This document shows positions 1-14,647 of a stretch of DNA of 43,820 nucleotides, one piece after another. Under the pieces are notes generated by a model, which was given only the letters and a program-made list of their open reading frames with translations, ran no database searches and was not told where the DNA came from. The first letter of the stretch is position 1. Each line of letters starts with the position of its first letter. The DNA is taken from contig CANJWD010000006.1 of assembly GCA_947478475.1 (NCBI GenBank), positions 1 through 43,820 on the forward strand. Direction: 5' to 3'. This DNA is from Enterobacterales bacterium (lineage in GTDB: Bacteria; Pseudomonadota; Gammaproteobacteria; Enterobacterales; Enterobacteriaceae). Position numbers and translations under genes: made by a program.

Positions 1-30
1 GTGTTTCAGACGAGTCGGCATAGCGTGACA

Positions 31-110
31 GTGCCGCATGGCGGCCAAAAGGGTGAAAAAGAGCGAATAATTCTTCTTTAACACTACGCACTACTGCCAG
101 CCGGGCACCA
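31..110 (+). pseudogene. Possible decayed tRNA-Tyr (tyrU-like) relic
   Basis: In E. coli the order is thrU-tyrU-glyT-thrT, so a tRNA-Tyr is expected just before the tRNA-Gly that follows here. This stretch contains a tRNA-Tyr-like D-arm string (GCGGCCAAAAGGG, 41-53) and ends in a 3' CCA (108-110) preceded by bases that partly complement its 5' end. No proper anticodon arm with GTA and no T-arm GGTTCGAATCC can be found, so it would not be a working tRNA. The call rests mostly on gene order and the D-arm string and is weak. Confidence 0.22.
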
Positions 111-162
111 GGCATAGCTGAGAACTGTTAAGCACTTTTTTCTTTGGCCCTATAGCACAAAT

Positions 163-237
163 GCGGGCATCGTATAATGGTCATTACCTCAGCCTTCCAA
201 GCTGATGATGTGGGTTCGATTCCCACTGCCCGCTCCA
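163..237 (+). tRNA. glyT: tRNA-Gly (anticodon TCC)
   Basis: This is a full cloverleaf with acceptor GCGGGCA pairing to TGCCCGC, the T-loop GGTTCGATTCC and an encoded CCA. The anticodon loop CTTCCAA gives TCC, so it reads GGA/GGG codons. It is nearly identical to E. coli glyT, and thrT follows 6 bp later as in the E. coli thrU-tyrU-glyT-thrT-tufB unit. Here tufB is not the next gene; the S10 operon is. Confidence 0.97.
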
Positions 238-243
238 GTATCT

Positions 244-319
244 GCTGATATAGCTCAGTCGGTAGAGCACACCCTTGGTAAGGGTGAGGCCGGCAGTTCA
301 AATCTGCCTATCAGCACCA
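244..319 (+). tRNA. thrT: tRNA-Thr (anticodon GGT)
   Basis: This is a 76-nt cloverleaf with acceptor GCTGATA pairing to TATCAGC, a TAGCTCAGTCGGTAGAGC D-arm, anticodon loop CTTGGTAA (GGT, reads ACC/ACU) and an encoded CCA. It matches E. coli thrT in sequence and position directly after glyT. The two are very likely processed from one precursor. Confidence 0.97.
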
Positions 320-489
320 TCTTTTATTTTTTTCCCCGGCATCCGCTTTAAACTGCTCGCTTTAAAATGCTGTTAAAAATGTCTAGCTGGATAGCCCGCT
401 TCATCTCAAAATGAACGGTAAGATTCTGGCTTATCGGGCATTGGCATTTGTTTAGTGTTTATCTGTACACAAATAACCTCAATACACGC

Positions 490-517
490 TTGCAACTTAT
501 CGGAATTGACGTACAAT
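490..517 (+). promoter_or_regulatory. S10 operon promoter (sigma70)
   Basis: A -35 TTGCAA (490-495) and a -10 TACAAT (512-517) are separated by 16 bp. The GCGCGGGCC that follows is GC-rich, typical of promoters subject to stringent control. The arrangement resembles the E. coli S10 promoter. Transcription should start near 524, giving a leader of about 120 nt before rpsJ, shorter than the roughly 172-nt E. coli leader. Confidence 0.75.
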
Positions 518-523
518 GCGCGG

Positions 524-955
<432 letters not shown>

Positions 956-988
956 TCAGGGGCATTGAACGATTGAGAGGTTGCAGCA

Positions 989-1618
989 ATGATTGGTTTA
1001 GTCGGTAAAAAAGTGGGAATGACGCGTATTTTTACTCAGGATGGCATCTCAATCCCGGTAACAGTTATCGAAGTTACGGCAAACCGCGTGACTCAGGTGA
1101 AAGAATTGGCGCACGATGGATATCGTGCCATTCAGGTAACTACCGGCCTTAAAAAGGCAAGCCGTGTCAACAAGCCAGAGGCGGGACATTTTGCCAAAGC
1201 AGGTGTTGAAGCTGGCCGTGGTCTGTGGGAGTTCCGCCTTCCGGAAGATAAAGAATTCATTGTTGGTCAGGCGATTAACGTTGATATTTTCGCGGATGTT
1301 AAAAAAGTGGACGTTACAGGAACATCTAAAGGTAAAGGATTTGCTGGCACTGTAAAGCGCTGGAATTTCCGTACCCAGGATGCAACTCACGGTAACTCTT
1401 TATCTCACCGCGTACCGGGTTCTATCGGTCAGAACCAGACACCGGGAAAAGTGTTTAAGGGCAAAAAAATGGCAGGCCACTTAGGCTGTGAACGTGTCAC
1501 TGTTCAAAATCTGGACATAATACGTGTTGATGCTGAGCGTAATTTGCTGCTGGTCAAAGGCGCTGTGCCGGGGGCAACCGGCGGCAATTTGATCGTTAAA
1601 CCAGCTGTCAAGGCGTAA
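989..1618 (+). CDS. rplC: 50S ribosomal protein L3
   Basis: This 209-residue protein has the same length as E. coli L3. It starts [13 protein letters not shown] and keeps the loop [17 protein letters not shown] that reaches toward the peptidyl-transferase centre; the Gln in this loop is methylated by PrmB in E. coli. L3 is one of the first proteins bound during 50S assembly. The gene lies 33 bp after rpsJ with a GAGAGG ribosome site. Its C-terminal half has small substitutions ([10 protein letters not shown]) against the E. coli form, but nothing looks broken. Confidence 0.98.
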   Translation: MIGLVGKKVGMTRIFTQDGISIPVTVIEVTANRVTQVKELAHDGYRAIQVTTGLKKASRVNKPEAGHFAKAGVEAGRGLWEFRLPEDKEFIVGQAINVDIFADVKKVDVTGTSKGKGFAGTVKRWNFRTQDATHGNSLSHRVPGSIGQNQTPGKVFKGKKMAGHLGCERVTVQNLDIIRVDAERNLLLVKGAVPGATGGNLIVKPAVKA

Positions 1619-1634
1619 CGTCGAGGAGACAGTA

Positions 1635-2236
1635 ATGGAATTGGTAATAAAAGACGCACCAGGTGCGCTGACTGTTTCCGAAACTACCTTCGGGCGTGAT
1701 TTCAATGAAGCGCTGATACATCAGGTTGTTGTTGCTTACGCCGCAGGTGCCCGTCAGGGGACTCGTGCTCAGAAAACACGCGCAGAGGTAACAGGTTCAG
1801 GTAAAAAGCCATGGCGTCAGAAGGGCACAGGCCGCGCTCGTTCAGGTTCGGTCAAAAGCCCAATTTGGCGTTCTGGCGGTGTTACTTTCGCGGCAAAGCC
1901 ACAGGATCACAGTCAGAAAGTTAACAGAAAGATGTACCGTGGTGCTCTGAGAAGCATTTTATCCGAATTAGTACGCCAAGATCGTTTAATCGTTGTCGAG
2001 CAGTTCTCGGTTGCCGCACCTAAGACTAAGTTGCTGGTGCAAAAATTAAAAGAGATGGCTTTGGAAGACGTACTGATCGTGACCGGTGAAATTGACGAAA
2101 ATTTATTCCTGGCAGCACGTAATCTGTACAAAGTTGATGTCCGCGATGCAGCAGATATCAATCCCGTTAGCTTAATAGCCTTCGACAAGGTGGTCATGAC
2201 CGTTGATGCCATCAGGCAGGTTGAGGAGATGCTGGT

Positions 2237-2240
<4 letters not shown>
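1635..2240 (+). CDS. rplD: 50S ribosomal protein L4 (S10 operon autoregulator)
   Basis: This 201-residue protein matches E. coli L4 in length. It includes the extended loop (about residues 40-100, with [20 protein letters not shown]) that lines the peptide exit tunnel. In E. coli L4 also binds the S10 leader to repress its own operon and binds RNase E. GAGGAGA precedes the start. The last four bases overlap the rplW start (ATGA at 2237-2240), so the two are probably translationally coupled. Confidence 0.98.
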
Positions 2241-3383
<1,143 letters not shown>

Positions 3384-3396
3384 AATTAGAGGATAA

Positions 3397-5167
<1,771 letters not shown>

Positions 5168-5168
<1 letters not shown>

Positions 5169-5359
5169 TGAAAGCAAAAGAGCTGCGTGAAAAAAGCGTT
5201 GCAGAGCTGAACAGTGAGCTGCTTAACCTGCTGCGTGAGCAATTTAATTTGCGCTTGCAGGCGGCAGGTGGCCGGCTACAGCAGACGCACCTGTTAAAAC
5301 AAGTGCGTCGTAATGTTGCATTAGTTAAAACTTTACTGACTGAAAAAGTGGGGGCGTGA
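5168..5359 (+). CDS. rpmC: 50S ribosomal protein L29
   Basis: This 63-residue, two-helix protein equals E. coli L29 in length ([15 protein letters not shown]). L29 sits beside L23 at the tunnel exit and contributes to trigger-factor docking. It overlaps rplP by one base and rpsQ by one base, so the three are probably translationally coupled. Confidence 0.97.
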
Positions 5360-5616
5360 TGACTGATAAAATTCGTACTCTTCAGGGTCGTGTCACCAGT
5401 GACAAAATGCAAAAATCCATTGTAGTTGCCATTGAACGTAAAATTAAACATCCGGTTTATGGAAAATACGTTACACGTACAACTAAATTGAATGTTCATG
5501 ATGAGAACAACGCATGCGCTACCGGTGACCTCGTTGAGGTGCGCGAGTGCCGTCCAATATCCAAAACCAAAGCATGGACGCTGGTACGTATTGTAGAGCA
5601 AGCGATTCAGGCATAG
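5359..5616 (+). CDS. rpsQ: 30S ribosomal protein S17
   Basis: This 85-residue protein starts [17 protein letters not shown], as in E. coli (84 residues). It is an OB-fold, early-binding 30S protein contacting 16S helices 7 and 11. A GTG three bases upstream is in frame, but the ATG overlapping the rpmC stop is the conserved start. It is the last gene of the S10 operon; a 185-bp gap with the spc promoter follows. Confidence 0.97.
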   Translation: MTDKIRTLQGRVTSDKMQKSIVVAIERKIKHPVYGKYVTRTTKLNVHDENNACATGDLVEVRECRPISKTKAWTLVRIVEQAIQA

Positions 5617-5660
5617 TTCAGGTATAGAGCGGCTTCCTCAAAATCAGCCATTTTATTTTC

Positions 5661-5691
5661 TCTACCTATATTCCAGAGCTGGTGCTACAAT
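5661..5691 (+). promoter_or_regulatory. spc operon promoter
   Basis: TCTACC (5661-5666) and the -10 TACAAT (5686-5691), followed by GCCGCGCC, match the layout I recall for the E. coli spc promoter (TCTACC ... TATAATGCCGCGCC). The hexamers are about 19 bp apart, so this is a weak -35. Transcription should start near 5698, about 100 nt before rplN. Two short tandem duplications (5704-5735 and 5738-5757) lie in the leader just behind the promoter. Confidence 0.65.
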
Positions 5692-5703
5692 GCCGCGCCT
5701 TGG

Positions 5704-5757
5704 TTTACAGGGATTTTCATTTACAGGGGTTTTCAATGGCCTATTTCGGCCTATTTT
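5704..5757 (+). repeat. Two adjacent short tandem duplications in the spc leader
   Basis: A 16-bp unit TTTACAGGGATTTTCA (5704-5719) is repeated at 5720-5735 with one change. Right after it a 10-bp unit GGCCTATTTC (5738-5747) is repeated at 5748-5757 with one change. Both lie in the untranslated leader of the spc operon and lengthen it. Confidence 0.85.
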
Positions 5758-5789
5758 GGGTCCTGTAATTTAGCTGTAGTTGACATTAG

Positions 5790-6173
<384 letters not shown>

Positions 6174-6183
6174 GGAGTGTAGC

Positions 6184-6498
6184 ATGGCAGCAAAGATCCG
6201 TCGTGATGACGAAGTTATCGTCTTGACCGGTAAAGACAAAGGTAAACGCGGTAAAGTAAAAAGTGTCCTGTCTTCAGGAAAAATTATTGTTGAAGGTATC
6301 AATCTGGTTAAAAAACATCAGAAGCCTGTCCCGGCGATGAATGAACTAGGTGGCATTGTTGAAAAAGAAGCGGCAATCGCAGTTTCCAACCTTGCGCTGT
6401 TCAACGGATCAACCGGTAAGGCTGATCGTGTGGGCTTTAGATTTGAAGAGGGAAAAAAAGTACGTTTTTTCAAATCAACTAGCGAAACTGTCAAGTAA
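6184..6498 (+). CDS. rplX: 50S ribosomal protein L24
   Basis: This 104-residue protein equals E. coli L24 in length. It has the KOW motif near the N-terminus ([17 protein letters not shown]). L24 starts 50S assembly by binding the 5' end of 23S rRNA and sits at the tunnel exit. TAAGGAG precedes the start. The last 16 bases including the stop codon are duplicated immediately downstream (6499-6514). Confidence 0.98.
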   Translation: MAAKIRRDDEVIVLTGKDKGKRGKVKSVLSSGKIIVEGINLVKKHQKPVPAMNELGGIVEKEAAIAVSNLALFNGSTGKADRVGFRFEEGKKVRFFKSTSETVK

Positions 6499-6514
6499 CG
6501 AAACTATCAAGTAA
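6483..6514 (+). repeat. 16-bp tandem duplication across the rplX stop codon
   Basis: CGAAACTGTCAAGTAA (6483-6498) is the last part of rplX with its stop codon. It is repeated with one change at 6499-6514, so a second copy of the gene tail and stop follows the true one. The protein is unaffected; the rplX-rplE spacer is lengthened by 16 bp. Confidence 0.9.
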
Positions 6515-6528
6515 CCTGGAGTAATATT

Positions 6529-7068
6529 ATGGCGAAACTGCATGATTACTACAAAGACAGCGTAACCAAACAACTGATGTCTCAGTTTGGCTACGGTTCT
6601 GTCATGCAAGTCCCAAGAATAAAAAAGATAACGCTTAATATGGGAGTGGGTGAAGCGGTTGCCGACAAAAAATTGTTGGACCACGCCACAGCAGACCTGG
6701 CAGCAATTTCCGGTCAAAAACCATTTATCACTAAAGCACGCAAATCTGTTGCAGGATTTAAGATCCGTCAGGGTTATCCTATCGGCTGTAAAGTCACTCT
6801 GCGCGGTGTCCGCATGTGGGAATTTTTTGAACGCCTGATTACTATTGCTGTGCCGCGCATCCGTGATTTCCGCGGATTACACGCTAAATCATTTGATGGC
6901 TGGGGTAACTACAGCATGGGAGTGCGCGAGCAGATCATTTTTCCGGAAATCGACTACGACAAAGTTGATCGCATACGTGGTTTGGATATTACCATTACCA
7001 CTTCTGCGCAATCCGACGATGAGGGCCGTGCACTGTTGACTGCCTTTCGCTTCCCATTCCGTAAATAA
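6529..7068 (+). CDS. rplE: 50S ribosomal protein L5
   Basis: This 179-residue protein equals E. coli L5 in length ([17 protein letters not shown]). L5 forms the 5S RNP with L18 and 5S rRNA in the central protuberance and contacts P-site tRNA. The segment [13 protein letters not shown] and the [20 protein letters not shown] signature are intact. CCTGGAG lies upstream of the start. Confidence 0.98.
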   Translation: MAKLHDYYKDSVTKQLMSQFGYGSVMQVPRIKKITLNMGVGEAVADKKLLDHATADLAAISGQKPFITKARKSVAGFKIRQGYPIGCKVTLRGVRMWEFFERLITIAVPRIRDFRGLHAKSFDGWGNYSMGVREQIIFPEIDYDKVDRIRGLDITITTSAQSDDEGRALLTAFRFPFRK

Positions 7069-7082
7069 GGCAGAGTTGACTT

Positions 7083-7388
7083 ATGGCCAAGCAATCATTG
7101 AAGGCGCGTGAGGTAGTGCGCAAAAAACTGGCTGAAAAATTTCGCGCAAAACGTGAAGAACTGAAGATCGTTATCTCAAGTCTCAAATCATCCGATGAAG
7201 ATCGTTGGAATGCAGTGCTCAAGTTACAAACTTTGCCACGTGATTCCAGCCCGTCCCGTCAGCGTAATCGCTGCCGCCAAACTGGCCGGCCGCATGCTTT
7301 CCTACGGAAATTTGGCTTAAGCCGTATTAAGGTTCGCGAAGCCGCGATGCGCGGTGAAATCCCGGGCCTTAAAAAAGCAAGCTGGTAA
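7083..7388 (+). CDS. rpsN: 30S ribosomal protein S14 (zinc-free form)
   Basis: This 101-residue protein equals E. coli S14 in length ([20 protein letters not shown]). It is the form without the CxxC zinc site, as usual in Enterobacterales. The signature [20 protein letters not shown] is present at its C-terminal third. S14 is a late-assembling head protein that contacts S10 and S19. It lies 14 bp after rplE. Confidence 0.98.
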   Translation: MAKQSLKAREVVRKKLAEKFRAKREELKIVISSLKSSDEDRWNAVLKLQTLPRDSSPSRQRNRCRQTGRPHAFLRKFGLSRIKVREAAMRGEIPGLKKASW

Positions 7389-7415
7389 TTATCACCAATT
7401 GAATCACGGGAGTAA

Positions 7416-7814
<399 letters not shown>

Positions 7815-7831
7815 TAATCCGGGAGGAAAAA

Positions 7832-8365
7832 ATGTCTCGTGTTGCAAAAGCACCCGTCGTTATTCCTGACGGCGTTGAGGTAAAACTCAGCGGCCAGGTG
7901 ATTTCGGTTAAGGGTAAAAACGGCGAGTTGACACGTACTATACATAGTGGTGTCAACGTGCAGCAAAAAGAAAATGAACTGGTATTCACCCCGCGAGCGG
8001 ACGTTGCAGATGGCTGGACTCAGGCGGGAACCACCCGGGCACTGCTTAACGCAATGGTTATCGGTGTCACTGAAGGTTTTACCAGAAAGTTACAGCTGGT
8101 CGGTGTCGGTTATCGTGCTGCAGTGAAAGACAATGTGGTCAGTCTGGCTTTAGGGTTCTCTCATCCGATCAACCATAAACTGCCAGCAGGTATTACTGTC
8201 GAATGTCCGACCCAAACTGAAATCATACTGAAAGGTGCTGATAAACAGTTAATTGGTCAGGTTGCAGCAGATTTGCGTGCCTACCGTCGTCCTGAACCCT
8301 ATAAAGGTAAAGGTGTCCGTTACGCCGATGAGGTCGTGCGTATCAAAGAGACTAAGAAGAAGTAA
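7832..8365 (+). CDS. rplF: 50S ribosomal protein L6
   Basis: This 177-residue protein equals E. coli L6 in length ([19 protein letters not shown]). It has two similar alpha-beta domains and the C-terminal [18 protein letters not shown] signature. L6 lies near the sarcin-ricin loop and factor-binding site. GGGAGGAAA gives a strong ribosome site. Confidence 0.98.
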   Translation: MSRVAKAPVVIPDGVEVKLSGQVISVKGKNGELTRTIHSGVNVQQKENELVFTPRADVADGWTQAGTTRALLNAMVIGVTEGFTRKLQLVGVGYRAAVKDNVVSLALGFSHPINHKLPAGITVECPTQTEIILKGADKQLIGQVAADLRAYRRPEPYKGKGVRYADEVVRIKETKKK

Positions 8366-8374
8366 GGTAATCGC

Positions 8375-8728
8375 ATGGATAAAAAAACAGCTCGTATCCG
8401 TCGTGCAACCCGCACAAGGTGCAAAATCAAAGAACTGGGCGCAACCCGTTTGGTTGTCCACCGTACACCAAGACATATGTATGCTCAGGTTATCGCACCG
8501 AGTGGTTCCGAAGTGCTGGCAGCTGCTTCCACTGTAGAGAAAGTTATTAGTGAAACACTAAAGTATTCGGGGAATAAAGATGCGGCAGCCGCTGTAGGCA
8601 AGGCTATTGCTGAACGCTCGTTGGAAAAGGGCATTAAAGGAGTTTCCTTTGACCGTTCCGGTTTTCAATATCATGGTAGAGTCCAGGCACTGGCGGATGC
8701 TGCCCGTGAAGCTGGCCTTCAGTTCTAA
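8375..8728 (+). CDS. rplR: 50S ribosomal protein L18
   Basis: This 117-residue protein equals E. coli L18 in length ([20 protein letters not shown]). L18 binds 5S rRNA with L5 and brings it to the central protuberance. The [25 protein letters not shown]-terminal signature is recognisable. The gene begins 9 bp after the rplF stop; TAAGGTAA is the ribosome site. Confidence 0.98.
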   Translation: MDKKTARIRRATRTRCKIKELGATRLVVHRTPRHMYAQVIAPSGSEVLAAASTVEKVISETLKYSGNKDAAAAVGKAIAERSLEKGIKGVSFDRSGFQYHGRVQALADAAREAGLQF

Positions 8729-8733
8729 GGTAG

Positions 8734-9243
<510 letters not shown>

Positions 9244-9248
9244 ATAAC

Positions 9249-9428
9249 ATGGTAAAAACTATTAAAGTCACCCAGACACGTAGTGCAATTGGTCGGTTGC
9301 CTAAGCATAAGGCAACGCTGACTGGTTTAGGCCTGCGTCGTATTGGACATACAGTAGAACGGGAAGATACTCCATCGGTACGCGGTATGGTTAATTTGGT
9401 TTCCTATATGGTTAAGGTTGAGGAGTAA
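9249..9428 (+). CDS. rpmD: 50S ribosomal protein L30
   Basis: This is a short gene of 59 codons plus stop, read as [20 protein letters not shown]..., the same length as E. coli L30. The protein is a single small alpha-beta domain that binds 23S rRNA. It sits 5 bp after rpsE and 3 bp before rplO, in the invariant spc order. AAATAAC upstream is a poor ribosome site, so translation is probably coupled to rpsE. Confidence 0.97.
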   Translation: MVKTIKVTQTRSAIGRLPKHKATLTGLGLRRIGHTVEREDTPSVRGMVNLVSYMVKVEE

Positions 9429-9431
9429 CAG

Positions 9432-9875
9432 ATGCGTTTAAATACTCTCTCTCCGGCAGAAGGATCCAAACGCGCGCCGCAACGCGCCGGCCGTGGGATT
9501 GGATCGGGTTTGGGTAAAACGGGAGGTCGTGGCCATAAAGGTCAGAAATCTCGTTCTGGTGGCGGTGTCCGTCGTGGATTTGAAGGTGGTCAAATGCCTT
9601 TATATCGCCGTTTGCCGAAATTTGGTTTTATCTCTCGTAAAGCGATGGTTACTGCCGAGGTTCGTTTGTCAGAGTTGTCCCGAATGGATGACGATGTCAT
9701 CGATCTCAATGCGCTAAAAGCTGCCAATATCGTCGGGATCCAGATTGAGTTTGTAAAAGTGATGCTTTCTGGTGAAATTGTACGGCCGGTAACAATTCGT
9801 GGCCTGCGAGTCACTAAGGGAGCTCGCAGCGCTATCGAGGCAGCTGGCGGTAAAATTGAGGAAGCAGTAATTTGA
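9432..9875 (+). CDS. rplO: 50S ribosomal protein L15
   Basis: This 147-residue protein is three residues longer than E. coli L15 at the C-terminus (IEEAVI). The glycine- and arginine-rich N-terminal extension ([19 protein letters not shown]) that penetrates the 50S core is present. L15 is a late assembly protein. GAGGAGTAACAG precedes the start. Its stop TGA (9873-9875) overlaps the secY ATG by one base. Confidence 0.98.
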   Translation: MRLNTLSPAEGSKRAPQRAGRGIGSGLGKTGGRGHKGQKSRSGGGVRRGFEGGQMPLYRRLPKFGFISRKAMVTAEVRLSELSRMDDDVIDLNALKAANIVGIQIEFVKVMLSGEIVRPVTIRGLRVTKGARSAIEAAGGKIEEAVI

Positions 9876-11206
9876 TGGCCAGGCAACCAGGGTTAGATTT
9901 TCAAAGTGCTAAAGGCGGGCTCGGTGAACTGAAGCGCAGGCTATTGTTTGTAATCGGTGCGCTGATTGTTTTTCGTGTTGGCTCTTTTATTCCAATCCCT
10001 GGTATTGATGCTGATGTACTGGCTAAATTGCTTGAACAGCAGAAGGGAACCATCATTGATATGTTTAACATGTTCTCTGGTGGTGCGCTCAGTCGCGCGT
10101 CGATCTTTGCTTTGGGTATTATGCCTTACATATCGGCATCAATTATTATCCAGCTGTTAACGGTTGTTCACCCAACGCTGGCAGAAATAAAGAAAGAAGG
10201 GGAAGCGGGTCGCCGTAAAATAAGCCAGTATACCCGTTATGGTACCTTGATCCTGGCGATATTTCAGTCCGTCGGTATCGCTACGGGTTTGCCGAATATG
10301 CCAGGTATGCAGGGGCTGGTAGTAAGTCCTGGGTTTCCCTTCTATTTTACTGCTGTTGTGAGTCTCGTGACCGGGACAATGTTTCTGATGTGGTTAGGTG
10401 AACAGATTACTGAGCGTGGTATCGGTAACGGCATTTCGATCATAATATTTGCGGGTATTGTTGCTGGCCTTCCGCCGGCAGTTGCTCAGACTATCGAGCA
10501 AGCCCGGCAAGGTGAATTGCATTTTTTTCTGCTGTTGCTGGTTGGAGTACTGGTGTTTGCCGTGACTTTCTTTGTCGTGTTCGTTGAACGTGGTCAGCGT
10601 CGTATTGTTGTTAACTATGCCAAACGTCAACAGGGCCGTCGGATTTACGCGGCACAAAGCACACATTTACCATTAAAAGTCAATATGGCGGGTGTTATTC
10701 CAGCGATTTTTGCTTCAAGTATTATTTTATTTCCGGCAACCATTGCATCATGGTTTGGAGGCGGGACCGGCTGGAACTGGCTTACGACAATTTCGATGTA
10801 TCTGCAACCAGGACAACCGCTCTATGTGTTGCTTTATGCCTCTGCAATCATCTTCTTCTGTTTTTTCTATACCGCATTGGTATTTAACCCGCGTGAAACA
10901 GCGGATAACCTGAAAAAATCTGGAGCGTTTGTGCCCGGTATTCGCCCAGGAGAGCAAACAGCGAAATACATTGATAAAGTGATGAGTCGCCTTACATTAG
11001 TGGGTGCGATCTACATTACCTTTATTTGCCTGATTCCGGAATTTATGCGGGATGCGATGAAAGTTCCCTTCTATTTTGGTGGTACTTCGTTGCTGATCGT
11101 AGTGGTTGTTATCATGGACTTTATGGCTCAAGTGCAAACTCAGATGATGTCCAGTCAGTATGAGTCTGTACTGAAAAAAGCAAACCTGAAAGGTTATAAA
11201 CGCTAG
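9875..11206 (+). CDS. secY: Protein translocase subunit SecY
   Basis: This 443-residue inner-membrane protein equals E. coli SecY in length and is nearly identical to it. With SecE and SecG it forms the channel that exports unfolded proteins with SecA and inserts membrane proteins from the ribosome. Ten membrane helices are expected; the plug region follows [11 protein letters not shown], and cytoplasmic loops for SecA and ribosome contact ([12 protein letters not shown], and the [16 protein letters not shown] region) are intact. A TTG three bases upstream is in frame, but the ATG overlapping the rplO stop gives the E. coli start. Confidence 0.98.
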   Translation: MARQPGLDFQSAKGGLGELKRRLLFVIGALIVFRVGSFIPIPGIDADVLAKLLEQQKGTIIDMFNMFSGGALSRASIFALGIMPYISASIIIQLLTVVHPTLAEIKKEGEAGRRKISQYTRYGTLILAIFQSVGIATGLPNMPGMQGLVVSPGFPFYFTAVVSLVTGTMFLMWLGEQITERGIGNGISIIIFAGIVAGLPPAVAQTIEQARQGELHFFLLLLVGVLVFAVTFFVVFVERGQRRIVVNYAKRQQGRRIYAAQSTHLPLKVNMAGVIPAIFASSIILFPATIASWFGGGTGWNWLTTISMYLQPGQPLYVLLYASAIIFFCFFYTALVFNPRETADNLKKSGAFVPGIRPGEQTAKYIDKVMSRLTLVGAIYITFICLIPEFMRDAMKVPFYFGGTSLLIVVVVIMDFMAQVQTQMMSSQYESVLKKANLKGYKR

Positions 11207-11238
11207 TCAGGAATGAGTAACATATACGGAGAGTAAAA

Positions 11239-11355
11239 ATGAAAGTCCGTGCTTCCGTCAGGAAATTGTGTCGTAACTGCAAAGTTATTAAACGCAACGG
11301 AGTTGTTCGCATAATTTGTGACAGTGAACCAAAACATAAGCAGCGGCAAGGCTGA
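11239..11355 (+). CDS. rpmJ: 50S ribosomal protein L36 (zinc-binding form)
   Basis: This short gene encodes 38 residues ([20 protein letters not shown]...), the E. coli length. Cys11, Cys14, Cys27 and His33 form the C3H zinc site, so this is the zinc-binding rather than zinc-free paralog. L36 is the smallest 50S protein. It is the last gene of the spc operon, 32 bp after secY, with CGGAGAG as ribosome site. Confidence 0.97.
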   Translation: MKVRASVRKLCRNCKVIKRNGVVRIICDSEPKHKQRQG

Positions 11356-11374
11356 CTTATCGTGCAGTATTTTC

Positions 11375-11403
11375 TTGCAAAGTTGGATTAAGCTGGCTAG
11401 ATT
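11375..11403 (+). promoter_or_regulatory. alpha operon promoter
   Basis: The -35 TTGCAA (11375-11380) and the -10 TAGATT (11398-11403) are 17 bp apart. The sequence around them (TTTCTTGCAAAGTTGG and GAGCTGGCTAGATTA in E. coli) is almost unchanged here. It drives rpsM-rpsK-rpsD-rpoA-rplQ. Confidence 0.8.
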
Positions 11404-11437
11404 AACCGGCCAATCTTTTATGTATGACTGCATCACT

Positions 11438-11515
11438 ATTTGAGTATCCTGAAAACGGGCTTTTCAGAATAGTGTTGCTGCGAAATTTATAGGAGTGCAT
11501 AGTGGCCCGTATAGC
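11438..11515 (+). promoter_or_regulatory. S4-binding pseudoknot of the alpha operon leader
   Basis: A hairpin CTGAAAA/TTTTCAG (11449-11455 with 11461-11467) encloses ACGGGC (11455-11460), which is complementary to GCCCGT (11505-11510) in the first codons of rpsM. This gives the nested pseudoknot known from E. coli, where protein S4 binds and traps the 30S subunit to repress the alpha operon. The key pairing bases are all present, so autoregulation by the S4 encoded downstream is likely kept. Confidence 0.75.
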
Positions 11516-11858
11516 AGGCATTAACATTCCTGATCAAAAACATACCGTGATCGCCTTAAGATCGATTTACGGCATTGGTGCTACTCGTTCACAGGCTATA
11601 TGTGCTGCTGCGGGTGTTGCTGAACATGTTAAGATCAGTGAGCTATCTGAAGAACAAATCGAGAAGCTGCGTGACGAAGTTGCCAGATACGTTGTAGAAG
11701 GTGATCTGCGTCGTGAGGTAACCCTAAGCATCAAACGTCTCATGGACCTTGGCACTTACCGTGGTTTACGTCATCGTCGTGGTTTGCCAGTTCGCGGTCA
11801 GCGCACTAAAACCAACGCACGTACCCGAAAGGGTCCGCGTAAACCGATCAAGAAATAA
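11502..11858 (+). CDS. rpsM: 30S ribosomal protein S13
   Basis: This 118-residue protein equals E. coli S13 in length ([21 protein letters not shown]). S13 forms intersubunit bridges B1a and B1b and contacts P-site tRNA with its basic tail ([18 protein letters not shown]). The start is GTG, also used in E. coli, and lies inside the S4-binding pseudoknot. TAGGAGTGC is the ribosome site. It is the first gene of the alpha operon. Confidence 0.98.
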   Translation: MARIAGINIPDQKHTVIALRSIYGIGATRSQAICAAAGVAEHVKISELSEEQIEKLRDEVARYVVEGDLRREVTLSIKRLMDLGTYRGLRHRRGLPVRGQRTKTNARTRKGPRKPIKK

Positions 11859-11871
11859 TCGGGATGATTGA

Positions 11872-12915
<1,044 letters not shown>

Positions 12916-12940
12916 CGATCAGAACTGAAGAGAGGACACA

Positions 12941-14361
<1,421 letters not shown>

Positions 14362-14426
14362 AATAAATCTGTAGCTGTGTGCAAAAAAAGCGGAATATTT
14401 CCCGACTATTAGGGAATGCTCACCTC

Positions 14427-14463
14427 CACCCCGTTAGTAATCCGCTAACGGGGTGTTTTTTTT
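14427..14463 (+). terminator. Intrinsic terminator of the alpha operon
   Basis: An 11-bp perfect stem CACCCCGTTAG/CTAACGGGGTG (14427-14437 with 14445-14455) with a 7-base loop is followed by eight T residues. It ends the rpsM-rplQ transcript. Confidence 0.92.
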
Positions 14464-14647
14464 ACTTAAAAGAAAAGTAATTAAAATGCCAATATATTAT
14501 TGTTAATATAAATAAAATTAAATAACATTATATTCACATTACGCAAAACAGCGCAGGGGATCATGGTTAGGGAATTTATAACCAAACAGGTAAATCCCAG
14601 ACATGATCGAAGGATAAATCTAAGCAAAGCGATAGTAAAATCGCGCA

